Assembly (NCBI GenBank): GCA_003427395.1
Contig: BFEA01000413.1
Span: 663,922-692,019 of the forward strand
Reading direction: 5' to 3'
Length of the DNA stretch: 28,098 nucleotides
Source of the DNA: Chara braunii
Lineage: Eukaryota; Streptophyta; Charophyceae; Charales; Characeae
Part shown: one piece after another, positions 7,042-15,576 of the stretch
How positions within the stretch are numbered: position 1 is the first letter of the stretch
Layout of the letters: each line of letters starts with the position of its first letter
The notes under the pieces: model-generated
Database searches by the model: none
Told to the model about the DNA's origin: nothing
The model's input: the letters and a program-made list of their open reading frames with translations, nothing else
Position numbers and translations under genes: made by a program

Positions 7042-8112
7042 ATGGGAGGAACATGGGAGGACCTCCGCCTGTGTGACGACGCGACGGACGAGTACTGCCG
7101 TCAAAAGTTGCGCATGTCGATGGCCATGTTCAGGCAGATCGTGGCCGCGTGCGCCGCGTACGTGGAGAAGAAGGTGACGCACGATAGGATGCCATTCCCG
7201 GTGGAGCAGGTCATCGCGTTCGCGCTGTACAGGTGGGCGTCAGGAGAGACGTACGAGAGCGGCACTTCTGCCTTCGGCATCAAAAGAGAAACTGGACTGC
7301 AGGCCGTCCGCGACGTCACTTCGGCACTGCTGCAGGCGTACCCAGACGCGATAAAGTGGCCAGTGGGCCGTAGACGCGCGCAGATTCTGCGTGCTTTCCG
7401 TGACAAGGGTTTCCCCAACTGCTTCGGCGCAATCGACTGCACACACATCTTCATTGACAAGCCCGCCGGCGCACCATCTGCCAACTACTACGACCGCAAA
7501 CAGAAGTTTTCCGTGCAGGCGCAGGTGGTAGTGGATTTGGATCTGTGGATCATGGACGTCCACATCGGATACCCGGGAAGCGTGCACGACGTTCGTGTCC
7601 TGCACAATTCCCAGCTATGGAGGCGTGCACAAGCTGGCGAGCTGTTCGACGCACCTCCGGTGAGTCTGCCGCACGGAGTCGTCACGCGAGGTTACCTGCT
7701 AGGCGACAACGGTTATCCTGTTGTCTGCCCCTGGATCGTGCAACCGTACGGAGGAATCGACCAAGGTCGTGACGAGGAGCGGTTTGACACGCGGCAGAAG
7801 GTGGCGTGGATGTGTGTGGAGAGAGCTTTCGGGCGGCTGAAGTGCATGTGGCGTCTTTTCTTGCGCACCCACAAGACGAACCTGGATACCTTGCCGCAGC
7901 AATTCGTGGCAGTGTGCACTCTGCACAACATCCTCCTAGACGCCGGGATCGACTTCGATGAAAACCTGTTGTGGGAGGTGGATGAGAATGGTGTGCGCCG
8001 GAGAGTGGACTTGGGCATTGTGGGGAACGGCGCGGGCGGGCGGCAACGTTGCACAAACGTCGACGGGGACTTGTTGCGTGACGCTCTTCGAGACCGGCTG
8101 GCTTTGATGTAG
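7042..8112 (+). CDS. PIF/Harbinger DDE transposase (catalytic part)
   Basis: The enzyme would cut and rejoin DNA at the ends of the element in the nucleus. This 356-residue frame holds the DDE_Tnp_4 core. Residues 1-120 form a helical region with MFRQIVAACAAYVEKK. The first Asp is in AIDCTHI (132), a conserved GSVHD motif follows (180-184), the second Asp is in GDNGYP (222) and the Glu is in VERAFGRLK (260). All the catalytic residues expected of HARBI1-like transposases are present. The frame starts at an ATG created within the 11-bp duplication. The natural N-terminus is probably the upstream fragment starting at 6734. The trihelix protein encoded at 10372-11376 on the opposite strand is the usual partner that aids nuclear import and DNA binding. 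Confidence 0.9.
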   Translation: MGGTWEDLRLCDDATDEYCRQKLRMSMAMFRQIVAACAAYVEKKVTHDRMPFPVEQVIAFALYRWASGETYESGTSAFGIKRETGLQAVRDVTSALLQAYPDAIKWPVGRRRAQILRAFRDKGFPNCFGAIDCTHIFIDKPAGAPSANYYDRKQKFSVQAQVVVDLDLWIMDVHIGYPGSVHDVRVLHNSQLWRRAQAGELFDAPPVSLPHGVVTRGYLLGDNGYPVVCPWIVQPYGGIDQGRDEERFDTRQKVAWMCVERAFGRLKCMWRLFLRTHKTNLDTLPQQFVAVCTLHNILLDAGIDFDENLLWEVDENGVRRRVDLGIVGNGAGGRQRCTNVDGDLLRDALRDRLALM

Positions 8113-8658
8113 GAACACTTAGACGCGTGGTGGGGGTTTGGTGCGTGTGTGTGAAGGGTGTGTGTGTGTCAAGGGTGTCGGGATTGCGGACGTCGGTCGG
8201 TGGGATCAGTAAGAGGGTTCATATTTTGACGTGGCCAGTGGCCCGCGGTCGTCGTCCGCGAAGTAGCTCTGTAGAGCGGACGGATGCATGGTCGTCGGTG
8301 ATGACTTCGTTTGCGGTGTTCGTCGTGTGGAGGGTTGCGTGGTTCGCACGTACGTGCGAACATTTAATATTGGAATGACCTTTTTTTTTCCCTGGTGTCA
8401 GTCGCTTCAAATGTTTTTTTTTCTTTTTTATTTTTGATTGGATTGAGCTTCCAACTGCCATTCGTATGTTGTTCTTTTGTGTCATCGGCGACTCGCTCGA
8501 CTGCATTGCTATCATGCGGTGGGAATTGCTATTTGTTTGGCTCAGTTTTATGTGTTTCATGAAATCTTCTTCGTTTCAGGACGAGTCTTTGTTTTTCTTT
8601 TTTTTTTCTTGCAATATTTTTATAAATTTTTTTGTTTGTCTCAATTATTACCTCGTCA
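8113..8658. other. Transposon interior after transposase, no gene seen
   Basis: GC content falls sharply after about 8360, with several T-rich tracts. Short plus-strand frames (8466-8894) are Phe- and Leu-rich products of T tracts and are not credible genes. This is probably the 3' region and spacer of the transposon. Confidence 0.5.
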
Positions 8659-8805
8659 GTTCGTCTATCACGGTCTTTTTCGTGTGCTGTTGGTCGACCT
8701 CATACAACGATCTTTTTCGTCGGTTCGTCTGTCACGATCTTTTTTGCGAGCTTCACAAAATGATGTCGAAAACATTGATGATAGTTGGTCGACCTCATAC
8801 AACGA
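8659..8805. repeat. Interleaved direct repeats with 22-bp exact copies
   Basis: A perfect 22-base repeat starting GTTGGTCGACCTCATACAAC occurs at 8689-8710 and 8784-8805. A second pair, GTTCGTCT(A/G)TCACG(G/A)TCTTTT, begins at 8659 and 8723. The 22-mer contains the palindrome GGTCGACC. These are candidate binding sites or relics of a local duplication inside the transposon. Confidence 0.8.
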
Positions 8806-9384
8806 ATACAAAGCGCATTTTAGGGACGTCGTCTTCGGTTGTGTGCATGCATGCGAGGCAAACATCTTTTGATCATCCATCGCTGAGAGGATAACAACGG
8901 TGCGAAGGTGGAGGGCAGACAAACAAAGAAGACTAAAGAAAAGGTGCGTTGAAAGCGCTGTGGCTGCTGTGTGACTGCGCAGGAGGCGTCTTTCCAAGGG
9001 CTCGTCATCGTCGTCACCAACATCGTCGGCGTGAGCGTCGTCAGTCCGCCTGTTGCGGGCGCGCACTTGCTTTGTCTCGGGTGGAGGGGTCATCAACCTT
9101 TTTGAAGCGCTGTGATCAGATTGTCGTTGCCCTCCACTCTCCCGAACTCCAGACGCAGTCGCCAGTCCCTGATCTTCGTCAGTCACGAAGTCGTCGTCGC
9201 CGTCGTCGTCGCCCCCCGCTTCTGCCGCCCAACCTTGCGCTCCTCCAAGAGGGACCCTTGTCGGCGCATCGTCCGACCGCAGCCTCTTCGCCTTCAGGAC
9301 ATGCCTCCGACCTTTTCCAGTCACTTGGCTGTCGTCAGGCAGTCCTTCGCGCTTCTTCCCACGGCCCGTCCCACGCGCAGACAT
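8668..9384 (-). CDS. Possible third Harbinger protein, acidic, unknown
   Basis: From an ATG at 9384 the minus strand stays open for 238 residues. The first 145 or so look like real protein. There is a basic start (MSARGTGRGKKREG), acidic clusters (GGDDDGDDDF and DDVGDDDDEPLERR) and Ser-, Gln- and Arg-rich linkers, like disordered nuclear proteins. The DNA is GC-rich down to about 8960 and then AT-rich, where the translation becomes Phe- and Leu-rich and unconvincing. I suspect that only about 8960-9384 is coding, as a first exon or truncated gene. No domain is recognised. It could equally be a decayed N-terminal piece of a second trihelix gene. Confidence 0.35.
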   Translation of the reverse strand: MSARGTGRGKKREGLPDDSQVTGKGRRHVLKAKRLRSDDAPTRVPLGGAQGWAAEAGGDDDGDDDFVTDEDQGLATASGVRESGGQRQSDHSASKRLMTPPPETKQVRARNRRTDDAHADDVGDDDDEPLERRLLRSHTAATALSTHLFFSLLCLSALHLRTVVILSAMDDQKMFASHACTQPKTTSLKCALYSLYEVDQLSSMFSTSFCEARKKDRDRRTDEKDRCMRSTNSTRKRP

Positions 9385-10103
9385 GTTCCCTCGCGACCCG
9401 TGTAGGCGAGCCACGCGACGCGATGTGAAGACCGCCACGTGTCCACTCGCCCGCCGTTAAAAGCCTGGCAGTTTGCAGATCTTACGACAACAATGACTCC
9501 CGCGGCGAACTGCCGTGACGAAGAAGGAAAGCCGCACGACGCAGAAGATCTGCCAACCGAAGGAAGAAGAGGTCGACTTGCGAGTGGCAGACAGAAGGAC
9601 GACGGCGACGGCAAGAGTGCTCGACGGGGAATAGGTTGGAGATGACAGGAGAGAGAAGATCGTCGACGACGGCGCTCCGTGGCGAGAAGACTGACGGGCG
9701 ACGTCCGCGTGCACGGCAGAAGGACGACGACTCCCACGGCCTGGCGTGAACAGCGCGCGCCACGGGCTTCAGCACAGGTGCGCGTAGATGTAGAGATGGT
9801 CGTGCGGCTTCGGGTGCGCAGATTTGAAGTGATCTGATCGCGGTGGACCGCCCGCGATGCAGCGTCCCACTTCGCGGTGAACTGCCTCGCCAAGGGTGGC
9901 ACGCGCGACCGCCCAGGCTATACATGGCGTGTCATTTCGCTCTTCCCCGACGCGCGAAATGACCCTTCTGCGTCCCTGGCGACGCGCTTAACATCACTCG
10001 CCATGGGGCTAAAAGAAAAACCAAGCACCACCCGCCCTGCACGTCGAAAATAAACCCCCCTACCGATCGCTATGACCCACGTCCGCAATTCCTACCCCCA
10101 CAC

Positions 10104-10105
<2 letters not shown>
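9385..10105. other. Transposon interior, no convincing gene
   Basis: GC-rich DNA with long Arg- and Ser-rich frames in several phases, which is what high GC alone produces. If the frame at 8668-9384 is real, its promoter should lie here. TGTATAGCC on the minus strand near 9925 is a weak TATA-like candidate. Confidence 0.4.
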
Positions 10106-10192
<87 letters not shown>

Positions 10193-10195
10193 CAA
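10106..10195. repeat. C52 homopolymer followed by (CA)n
   Basis: A run of 52 cytosines (10106-10157) passes directly into CA repeats (10158-10195). A C homopolymer this long is unusual. It can form an i-motif, with a G-quadruplex on the other strand, and is a likely site of assembly length error. Confidence 0.95.
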
Positions 10196-10371
10196 CCTTC
10201 ATGAAACAAAAGAAAAAAATAAAAAATGTTTAAAAATATTCACAACTGAACACTCGGATGGGACACCAAGGACCACTACATCGTCGTCCGACCACGGATG
10301 GCCGCATCGATTTCCAGAAGCGCGTGGCACATCGTCCTCTGCGTTTCATTGGACGCCGCGTAGTCCTCTTT

Positions 10372-11376
10372 CTAGACTGCTACTTCCTGCTCCAGTATGT
10401 CACATTGCCTCGTGAAAATGCTGCATTGCCGCTTGCTGGAGGATTCGATCGTCGACGACATCAGCTCGCCATGTCGATCCATGACATCGGCGATCGACTC
10501 CAACGCCTGTTGACGTGCATTCTTCCGCTTGCCGCCTCTAGCCCCGCTGCCTGCGTTGTTCTCGGACTCCCGCGCAGAAGAACGTTCCTCGGGGAAGCCT
10601 TCACCACCAGCCTCACTACCAACCGACTCACCACCGCCACCTCCTCTCCTGGGAAGCTGCACCCCATCAGGATTTCCTGTGTTGGCGATGTTCGGTGGAA
10701 AAATTGTATGGTTGCCCAGCATGCCAGCATGGATCTCGTTGTAAAGCGCTCTCTCCATCCGGAACTTGAAATTGTGCTCCTTCCTTTCCTCATTCGTAAG
10801 GCCGAAGAAATCAGGACGGCCGCTGGCGTTCTGAAACCACCGTATCTTCTTGTAGTTTTGGAACAGATTGTCCCACTTCTTCATGCAGTCGTCCGCGTCT
10901 TTCGGTTTCCCCGCGCTCGCCATGCGCTTTGCAAAGTCGTCCCACTTGCAGTCCTTCGTCCGCATCTGCCCGTAGTTGTGGCCCAACCCGGCGAGGTGCA
11001 TCTCTTGCTCCCTCTTGCATCTCACTAGTTGCAGTTGTTCCTCCGGAGACCAGTACATCACAGACTTCCCGGCATCGTCGCTGACACAGCCTCTGCCGCC
11101 GCGGCCAACGGATCGACCACGAACAGCACCGCTGCTGCGTACTCTACCCCTTCCACCCGTCTTCCCCAACGGCGGAACAAGAATGTCTTCGTCGTCGTCC
11201 CCTGCGTCCACATCCTCCGTCAATCGCTCGTCAGCATCGTCGCCGCCATCACTGTGTGCCCGCATGTTCGACACACCTCGTGTGATGTTCTCCACTGTGG
11301 GTACTGGACGCACCAGTGGTCTGCATGCACCCGCGTCCCTCACGTCGGATTGGGTCGATGTTGTGCGTTCGGGCAT
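10372..11376 (-). CDS. Trihelix/Myb-like DNA-binding protein of Harbinger element
   Basis: A 334-residue nuclear DNA-binding protein of the kind PIF/Harbinger elements encode beside their transposase. Residues 40-100 are acidic then Gly/Arg-rich. Residues 107-185 form a trihelix (Myb/SANT-like) domain with Trp at 109 (YWSPEEQL), 145 (KWDDFAKRM) and 168 (KKWDNLFQNYK). Residues 195-235 are a conserved block with NEERKEHNFKFRMERALYN. A Gly/Glu linker follows, then a basic patch (GGKRKNARQQ, 281-290) and a helical end (291-334) likely to form a coiled coil. Family proteins usually extend further upstream. Here the same reading frame continues through two stop codons into 11961, so the ATG at 11376 may not be the original start. 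Confidence 0.8.
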   Translation of the reverse strand: MPERTTSTQSDVRDAGACRPLVRPVPTVENITRGVSNMRAHSDGGDDADERLTEDVDAGDDDEDILVPPLGKTGGRGRVRSSGAVRGRSVGRGGRGCVSDDAGKSVMYWSPEEQLQLVRCKREQEMHLAGLGHNYGQMRTKDCKWDDFAKRMASAGKPKDADDCMKKWDNLFQNYKKIRWFQNASGRPDFFGLTNEERKEHNFKFRMERALYNEIHAGMLGNHTIFPPNIANTGNPDGVQLPRRGGGGGESVGSEAGGEGFPEERSSARESENNAGSGARGGKRKNARQQALESIADVMDRHGELMSSTIESSSKRQCSIFTRQCDILEQEVAV

Positions 11377-11961
11377 CGAAGGACGTGCACACTCGACGCG
11401 TGGTGACCCGGCTGCGGCTCCATTGCGTGCAGGTCAGTTACTTGTCGATCGATCGGCGGGCGGTGTTGTGGAACCTTGACGCCGGAGCACTGCAGATGGC
11501 CTGACACTGGCAGCGACGGACGCACGGGCACGAAGGGTGGTTTGATCCGTACGCTGATTCCCACCCTGTTCCACGCCACGTATCGAAGGATCGGTGTCGA
11601 TGATCAACGTACGGCTCGCCTCCTTGGACCCGCCAGAACATAAGCCGAACCTGAGATCAAGTCCTCCGTCGTCGTCGTCTCCCAAGCCTTGCTGCAGCAA
11701 AGACGTGTACTCGCCGCCTTCGTTGCAACCCGAACCGCCTGCTCGTACCGTCTGCGACCAAAGTTGCGTCGAGCCGCTGGCAAGAGGCAACGTCGGCAGT
11801 TCTTCCGTCTCGGGCTCCTCGTCTGACCGGGGCAGCGGCGTCTCCTACGACTGCAAATGGGCGTACATGGATGGGTCGTACCGCCGTGGAGGCTCCGCCG
11901 TCGCAGCTCGTATTCCGCCCTGACCCGCACCAACACCGGTGCGTCCCTGCATGCCCGCCAT
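11377..11961 (-). pseudogene. Upstream part of trihelix gene with two in-frame stops
   Basis: In the same phase as the trihelix frame, the minus strand from an ATG at 11961 (or 11952) encodes a plausible N-terminus: Gly- and Ala-rich, then PRRYDPSMYAHLQ, an acidic SDEEPETEEL, and EYTSLLQQGLGDDDDGG leading to LDLRFGL. A TAG at 11845-11847 and a TGA at 11434-11436 interrupt it. No frameshift is needed to join the three segments. Small introns could remove the stops, but no clear donor and acceptor pairs were found, so nonsense decay is the simpler reading. Confidence 0.6.
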
Positions 11962-12572
11962 TGTACGCTCTCCTGCCGACCGTTTTGTCGACGCCCTCCT
12001 CTTGCAATGTTGTTTCCACAGGCGCCACGACAAACACACGTGAAGGAAGACGACGACGGCGAGCACGAGCAGAGGAAATCTCCTCCCCACGCCAGCCATC
12101 AAATTCACCACCAACCCCAACTGCGCACCCGACTGCTACTGCACCTTACTGCTGTAACATGTGGGGGGAGTCGCGCCCGGTGGACCTTCATATGCTGACA
12201 ACAGCCAGAGAAGACAACGAAGGTGGCAGCATGCGATTCAAAAAACGACCGTTGCCGCCACCACTCGGAGCCCGCGCCACCGTGCGTCGTGGAGAGACCG
12301 ACGTCGTCCTCCACCGTCGCTAGCAACGTCGAGACAACGGTCCACTACGGCCGCAGCCCGTAGACGGTCGCCAGACCCCCCAGCCCCACCCCCACCGCCC
12401 CGATCGCCACCGGCTGCCACCGGCTACCACCGCTGGCCGTTGCCCGCCTCGGCCCACTCCAAAACTCCGATGTCCGACCGCCCATCCGACGGACCGCTAC
12501 TGGACCAGCAACCCCGTGGCGACGGTGCCATGCGCGCGATGCACCGACTCCGTGATAATCGGGAATCCTAAA
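11962..12572. other. GC-rich right side of Harbinger element, no gene seen
   Basis: Long frames on both strands here are Arg-, Pro- and Ser-rich and rival one another, as expected from GC-rich DNA. This interval should contain the promoter of the minus-strand trihelix gene, but no clear TATA motif was found. Confidence 0.5.
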
Positions 12573-12602
12573 TTTTTCAGTAGCTCCGGGGCTACAGGAA
12601 AA
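12573..12602. repeat. Imperfect 30-bp palindrome near right end
   Basis: The arms TTTTTCAGTAGC and GCTACAGGAAAA surround CCGG. Three positions break the symmetry. It sits 22 bases inside the right terminal unit and has no partner near the left end. Confidence 0.75.
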
Positions 12603-12623
12603 TTGAGGACGATTTGCCTGGGG

Positions 12624-12755
12624 AATCCTAGAACTTTTAGGACGAGTCCTAACGCCGTTTTCACATTTTCGAATCTCGCAGCCGATTTAGGATTGCGTGC
12701 AACCAACACGCAATCCTAAAAACTGGAACTTTTAGGAGTGTCTAACGAGACCCTT
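12624..12755. repeat. Right terminal palindromic unit of Harbinger element
   Basis: The modules are AATCCTAGAACTTTTAGGAC, then a hairpin (TTTAGGATTGCGTG paired with CACGCAATCCTAAA), then GGAACTTTTAGGAGTGTC. They follow the order of the left unit in direct orientation, with about 25 extra bases between the first two modules. Confidence 0.8.
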
Positions 12756-12840
12756 AAACTCCTAGAAAAACAAATCCAGGAAGAATTAAAATGTAACATT
12801 ATTTTGGCTCACTGAGGGCAGAGAAGAGCCTACCTTGAAA

Positions 12841-12851
12841 CTGAAGTGCTG

Positions 12852-12884
<33 letters not shown>

Positions 12885-12891
12885 AGTGCTG
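12841..12891 (+). mobile_element. Poly(A)-only insertion with 11-bp target duplication
   Basis: CTGAAGTGCTG occurs at 12841-12851 and again at 12881-12891. Between them lie 28 A and one C. A poly(A) tract bounded by an exact duplication is the signature of target-primed reverse transcription that stopped within the tail. Confidence 0.8.
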
Positions 12892-13780
12892 TAACCTATA
12901 CCTAGTTGTGCAAGCCTGGGCAGTTTGATGGTTGACTATAGAACTAACTTTCAAAAGTTTCATGTGCGGTCGTTTCTCTTCTGCTGCCGGGGGATTGAGA
13001 GGGAAGGCCAATTTTGATGGTACGCTAAAAGATATTCGGGGCACGGATGTTTTCCTTTTTTGTTTCAATAGACGCGCACGGACACTCATGCGCCCTAAGT
13101 GGTGATGGTGGTGGTGGTAATTAGTTCTTTCATTTTAATTTTTCGAATAGGTAAATTAATTACAGCCTTCAGATGCCAGCATCGAACTGAGCGGCGCCAT
13201 AGAGTTCAGAAGTATCATATCTCATTCAGGTAGTTCCAACAGCATATTCAAACTCTGCTCTGTATTTGAGCAGTTCATGCCACTTCTTGGGTGTAAAACT
13301 GAGCGAGCCTCATCGGTCAATGACAAGTCTAAAATTTGTCAACAGCATCCACAAGTTCAAAAAGGGGAACCAAATTTTGGGAGAAAAAAAAAAAAAAAAA
13401 CATTGAAAAAATTAAACCTAAGAACCACTCTTCTCCTTGTCTATATGTTTGTTTGTTTTTTTTTTTTTTAATTTTATTTGGTCTATGTTTTGTTCGGAAC
13501 TTGCTTGTAGATAAAATTACCAAGCAGATTGACGCCCCCAAGAAATTGATGGGGCAGTGTCTGTTTTGTGGGGAAAAGAAAACAAAAAATATACAGGTTA
13601 GAGAAAATACTAAAAGCAGGCAAAAGAGAAAGTTCACCCTCAGGAGGAAACGATCGGACACAGAGGAATGAAAGGAACGTCATTTGATCTCAATTACTCT
13701 CATCAAAAGAGCAGCCCTGTATGGTACCAATACTTGATGAACAGTGGATGTCTGCACTTTAGATCTAGGATGTTAATCCA
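12892..13780. other. AT-rich stretch without a recognisable gene
   Basis: Poly-A and poly-T runs (13385-13400, 13456-13470) generate Lys- or Phe-rich frames in all phases. No domain, RNA gene or repeat family was recognised. Confidence 0.55.
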
Positions 13781-14246
13781 GGCGTCCGGGCACCCTACTT
13801 CTGCCCGGGTACACGCTGGGTGCCCGGCCAGGCACGACCCCCGGACACGGTTCTGGGCAGCCCTAGTGTGAAAAAACAAAACAAAAACAAAAATCAAAAA
13901 ATTCTGAAAAAACAGTACATTGTGTATAATTAAAACACAAACGACTTTTGGTTGAGGGTCACATTATAATCCCTCACAGAATCGGAGATAAAAAGGAAAA
14001 TAACAGAATCACACAAAGGCACCCCCTTTTAGACCCCTTTAGCCCCTTTAGAACCAATTTACACCCCCCTCTCCCCCCCTTGGCAGCCAACTCGCAAAAA
14101 TTGAAATGAGCCCGGATTTGGGATCCTCTGGGAGAGCACAGAAAACCAATTTTGTTTTTATTTTTTTATCTTATTTTATTTTATTTTATTGGTTGCAAGC
14201 CTAAGTACCCCGGGCGTCACGCCCGGGTGCCCGGCCGGGCAGGACC
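13781..14246. mobile_element. GC-ended MITE-like element, related to 5505-5793
   Basis: The left block contains GGGTGCCCGGCCAGGCACGA and the right block GGGTGCCCGGCCGGGCAGGA. Between them is an A-rich then T-rich core, as in the 5505-5793 element. Parts of the two cores also align loosely around AACTTTTG or GACTTTTGG followed by a GGGTCA block. Terminal repeats and a target duplication could not be fixed, so the ends are approximate. Confidence 0.5.
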
Positions 14247-14870
14247 AGCCGCGCGTGAGAATCTTTCTAGCTTCAGATAAATAAGAAAAGAGTAGTCTTG
14301 TATGTTGTAGGGGAAACATGAAAAAACCATTAGAAAAACAAAAAAGAAACATCAATACCGCCCGGTGTGTTATGAGAAAAAGCATTGTATAATACATTTT
14401 GAATGTTGGGTACAGCGCGCAACATCCATGATATACTTTTGGGGTGGTGAAGAAGGATGACCAAGGCACATCAACTGAGCTCAAACCGGGATCAGAGTTA
14501 TGAAACCTTGAAAGGCGCTGTACTTCTGCTAAGCCTACTTACAACAGAGAAAGAAAGCAGTCAATCGTCTTCACCCAAATAGAACACACCGGGTAATTAT
14601 TGTGGTATCTGGATTGAAAGTTGCACCAAGTACAACTATAATGACCAGGTGTTCTAACCTACTTGTCACCTACCTATAATTGAAAATCGTTAGGCAAAAA
14701 CAAGTTTGTCCAATGTGTGAAAGGCGTAGCCCAATATCAGCCTTAGTGCCGCGTTTTTCCATTAGGGCTAGACTAGATGAGCCCTGATCACTTGTCTCTG
14801 GATGTAGATTCTCTAGTTACATGTCATGAAACATCGAAGTGAGGCGTTGTCTATCTCACCCATCTCCTAT
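14247..14870. other. Stretch with one dispersed repeat, no gene
   Basis: The interval 14573-14633 matches the repeat at 3900-3958, with CG sites changed to TG and CA. A minus-strand frame (14176-14484) is Phe-rich and unconvincing. Nothing else is recognised. Confidence 0.5.
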
Positions 14871-14944
14871 CAAACTTGTGACGTTTAAAAACCGAACACC
14901 GAAATATACTTTTAACCTTTTGTCCTCCATCTTGTGCACCAGGG

Positions 14945-14949
<5 letters not shown>
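14871..14949 (+). repeat. 79-bp repeat, downstream copy
   Basis: It aligns without gaps to 22871-22949 with 10 differences in 79 positions, nine of them transitions. Both copies contain ACACCGAAATATACTTTTAA and CTTGTGCACC. The two copies stand exactly 8,000 bases apart, one on each side of the LINE. Confidence 0.85.
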
Positions 14950-14983
<34 letters not shown>

Positions 14984-15576
14984 AAACGAACTCAATTCGA
15001 TTGCCAAAACTATTTGATAGAGGTCGGGGACCTCACAACTCAACCCGGAAGTTATCCCGGCAGCATCAGCCGGTTTCGCTTTGAATACCACACCCTTTAA
15101 TTCTTCCTATCTTTTATTTAACTGAAAGCTTTGTTATCTTTAACGATCTGACCCCGACAGTCTCTCATGCTTCTGTGTATTGCGGCTCACGTCCACAAGT
15201 GAAATCTTTTCCTATCTTGTCTTGATAGGTTATTCCATGCATATTTAAGTATTGACGAAATGTGCAGATCGATTGAAACTTACAAAACTTACCTCTAAGG
15301 ATAACTTCCTGCTCTACCCTACTTTTGGGACTAGTTCGGCCCAGAGGAGCTTGTCCTGTTCGAACTGTTCCTACTGACACTCTCCTAGTGGTCCACTGCC
15401 AGTGCGACCTTACTTCAACCGAGTGTCCTGGTTGATCCTGTCCTGGTTGATCCTAATCTACACTCCCGTGTCCGTAAGAGTACGTGTGATAAATCGAGAA
15501 GCGGCTTGTTTTATTTCATGCGTTGACAACATCTAAAAAAACAACAAACAAAATGAAATTGTATATAATTGGCATT
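14950..15576. other. Poly-T tract and unannotated DNA
   Basis: A T homopolymer of about 30 bases starts near 14947. At 15424-15453 the 15-base string TCCTGGTTGATCCTG occurs twice in tandem, the second time without the last G. No gene is recognised. The 3' end of the minus-strand LINE may extend into the right part of this interval. Confidence 0.5.

Larger units (their letters stand above)
6150..12755 (+). mobile_element. PIF/Harbinger DNA transposon, about 6.6 kb
   Basis: The element carries the two hallmark genes of PIF/Harbinger transposons, a DDE transposase (+) and a trihelix/Myb-like protein (-), in convergent orientation. A third acidic open frame (-) lies between them. Copies of a TCCTAAAA-rich palindromic unit stand at both ends (6150-6256 and 12624-12755). 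The coding interior is GC-rich, in contrast to the AT-rich flanks. Both hallmark genes are damaged, so this copy is probably not autonomous. The exact termini and the usual 3-bp target duplication were not resolved. Confidence 0.8.

Noticed and set aside
9321-9902. A 193-residue Arg/Ser-rich minus-strand frame
   Set aside because: It has the composition expected of GC-rich DNA read out of phase, and it overlaps the better candidate at 8960-9384.
10258-11028. A 256-residue plus-strand frame opposite the trihelix gene
   Set aside because: The opposite strand has a clear trihelix domain; this frame is its antisense shadow.
15424-15453. TCCTGGTTGATCCTG resembles the first bases of 18S rRNA
   Set aside because: The match is about 14 bases and is not followed by the CCAGTAG that continues real 18S. 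The string is a local tandem duplication, so no rRNA gene is called.
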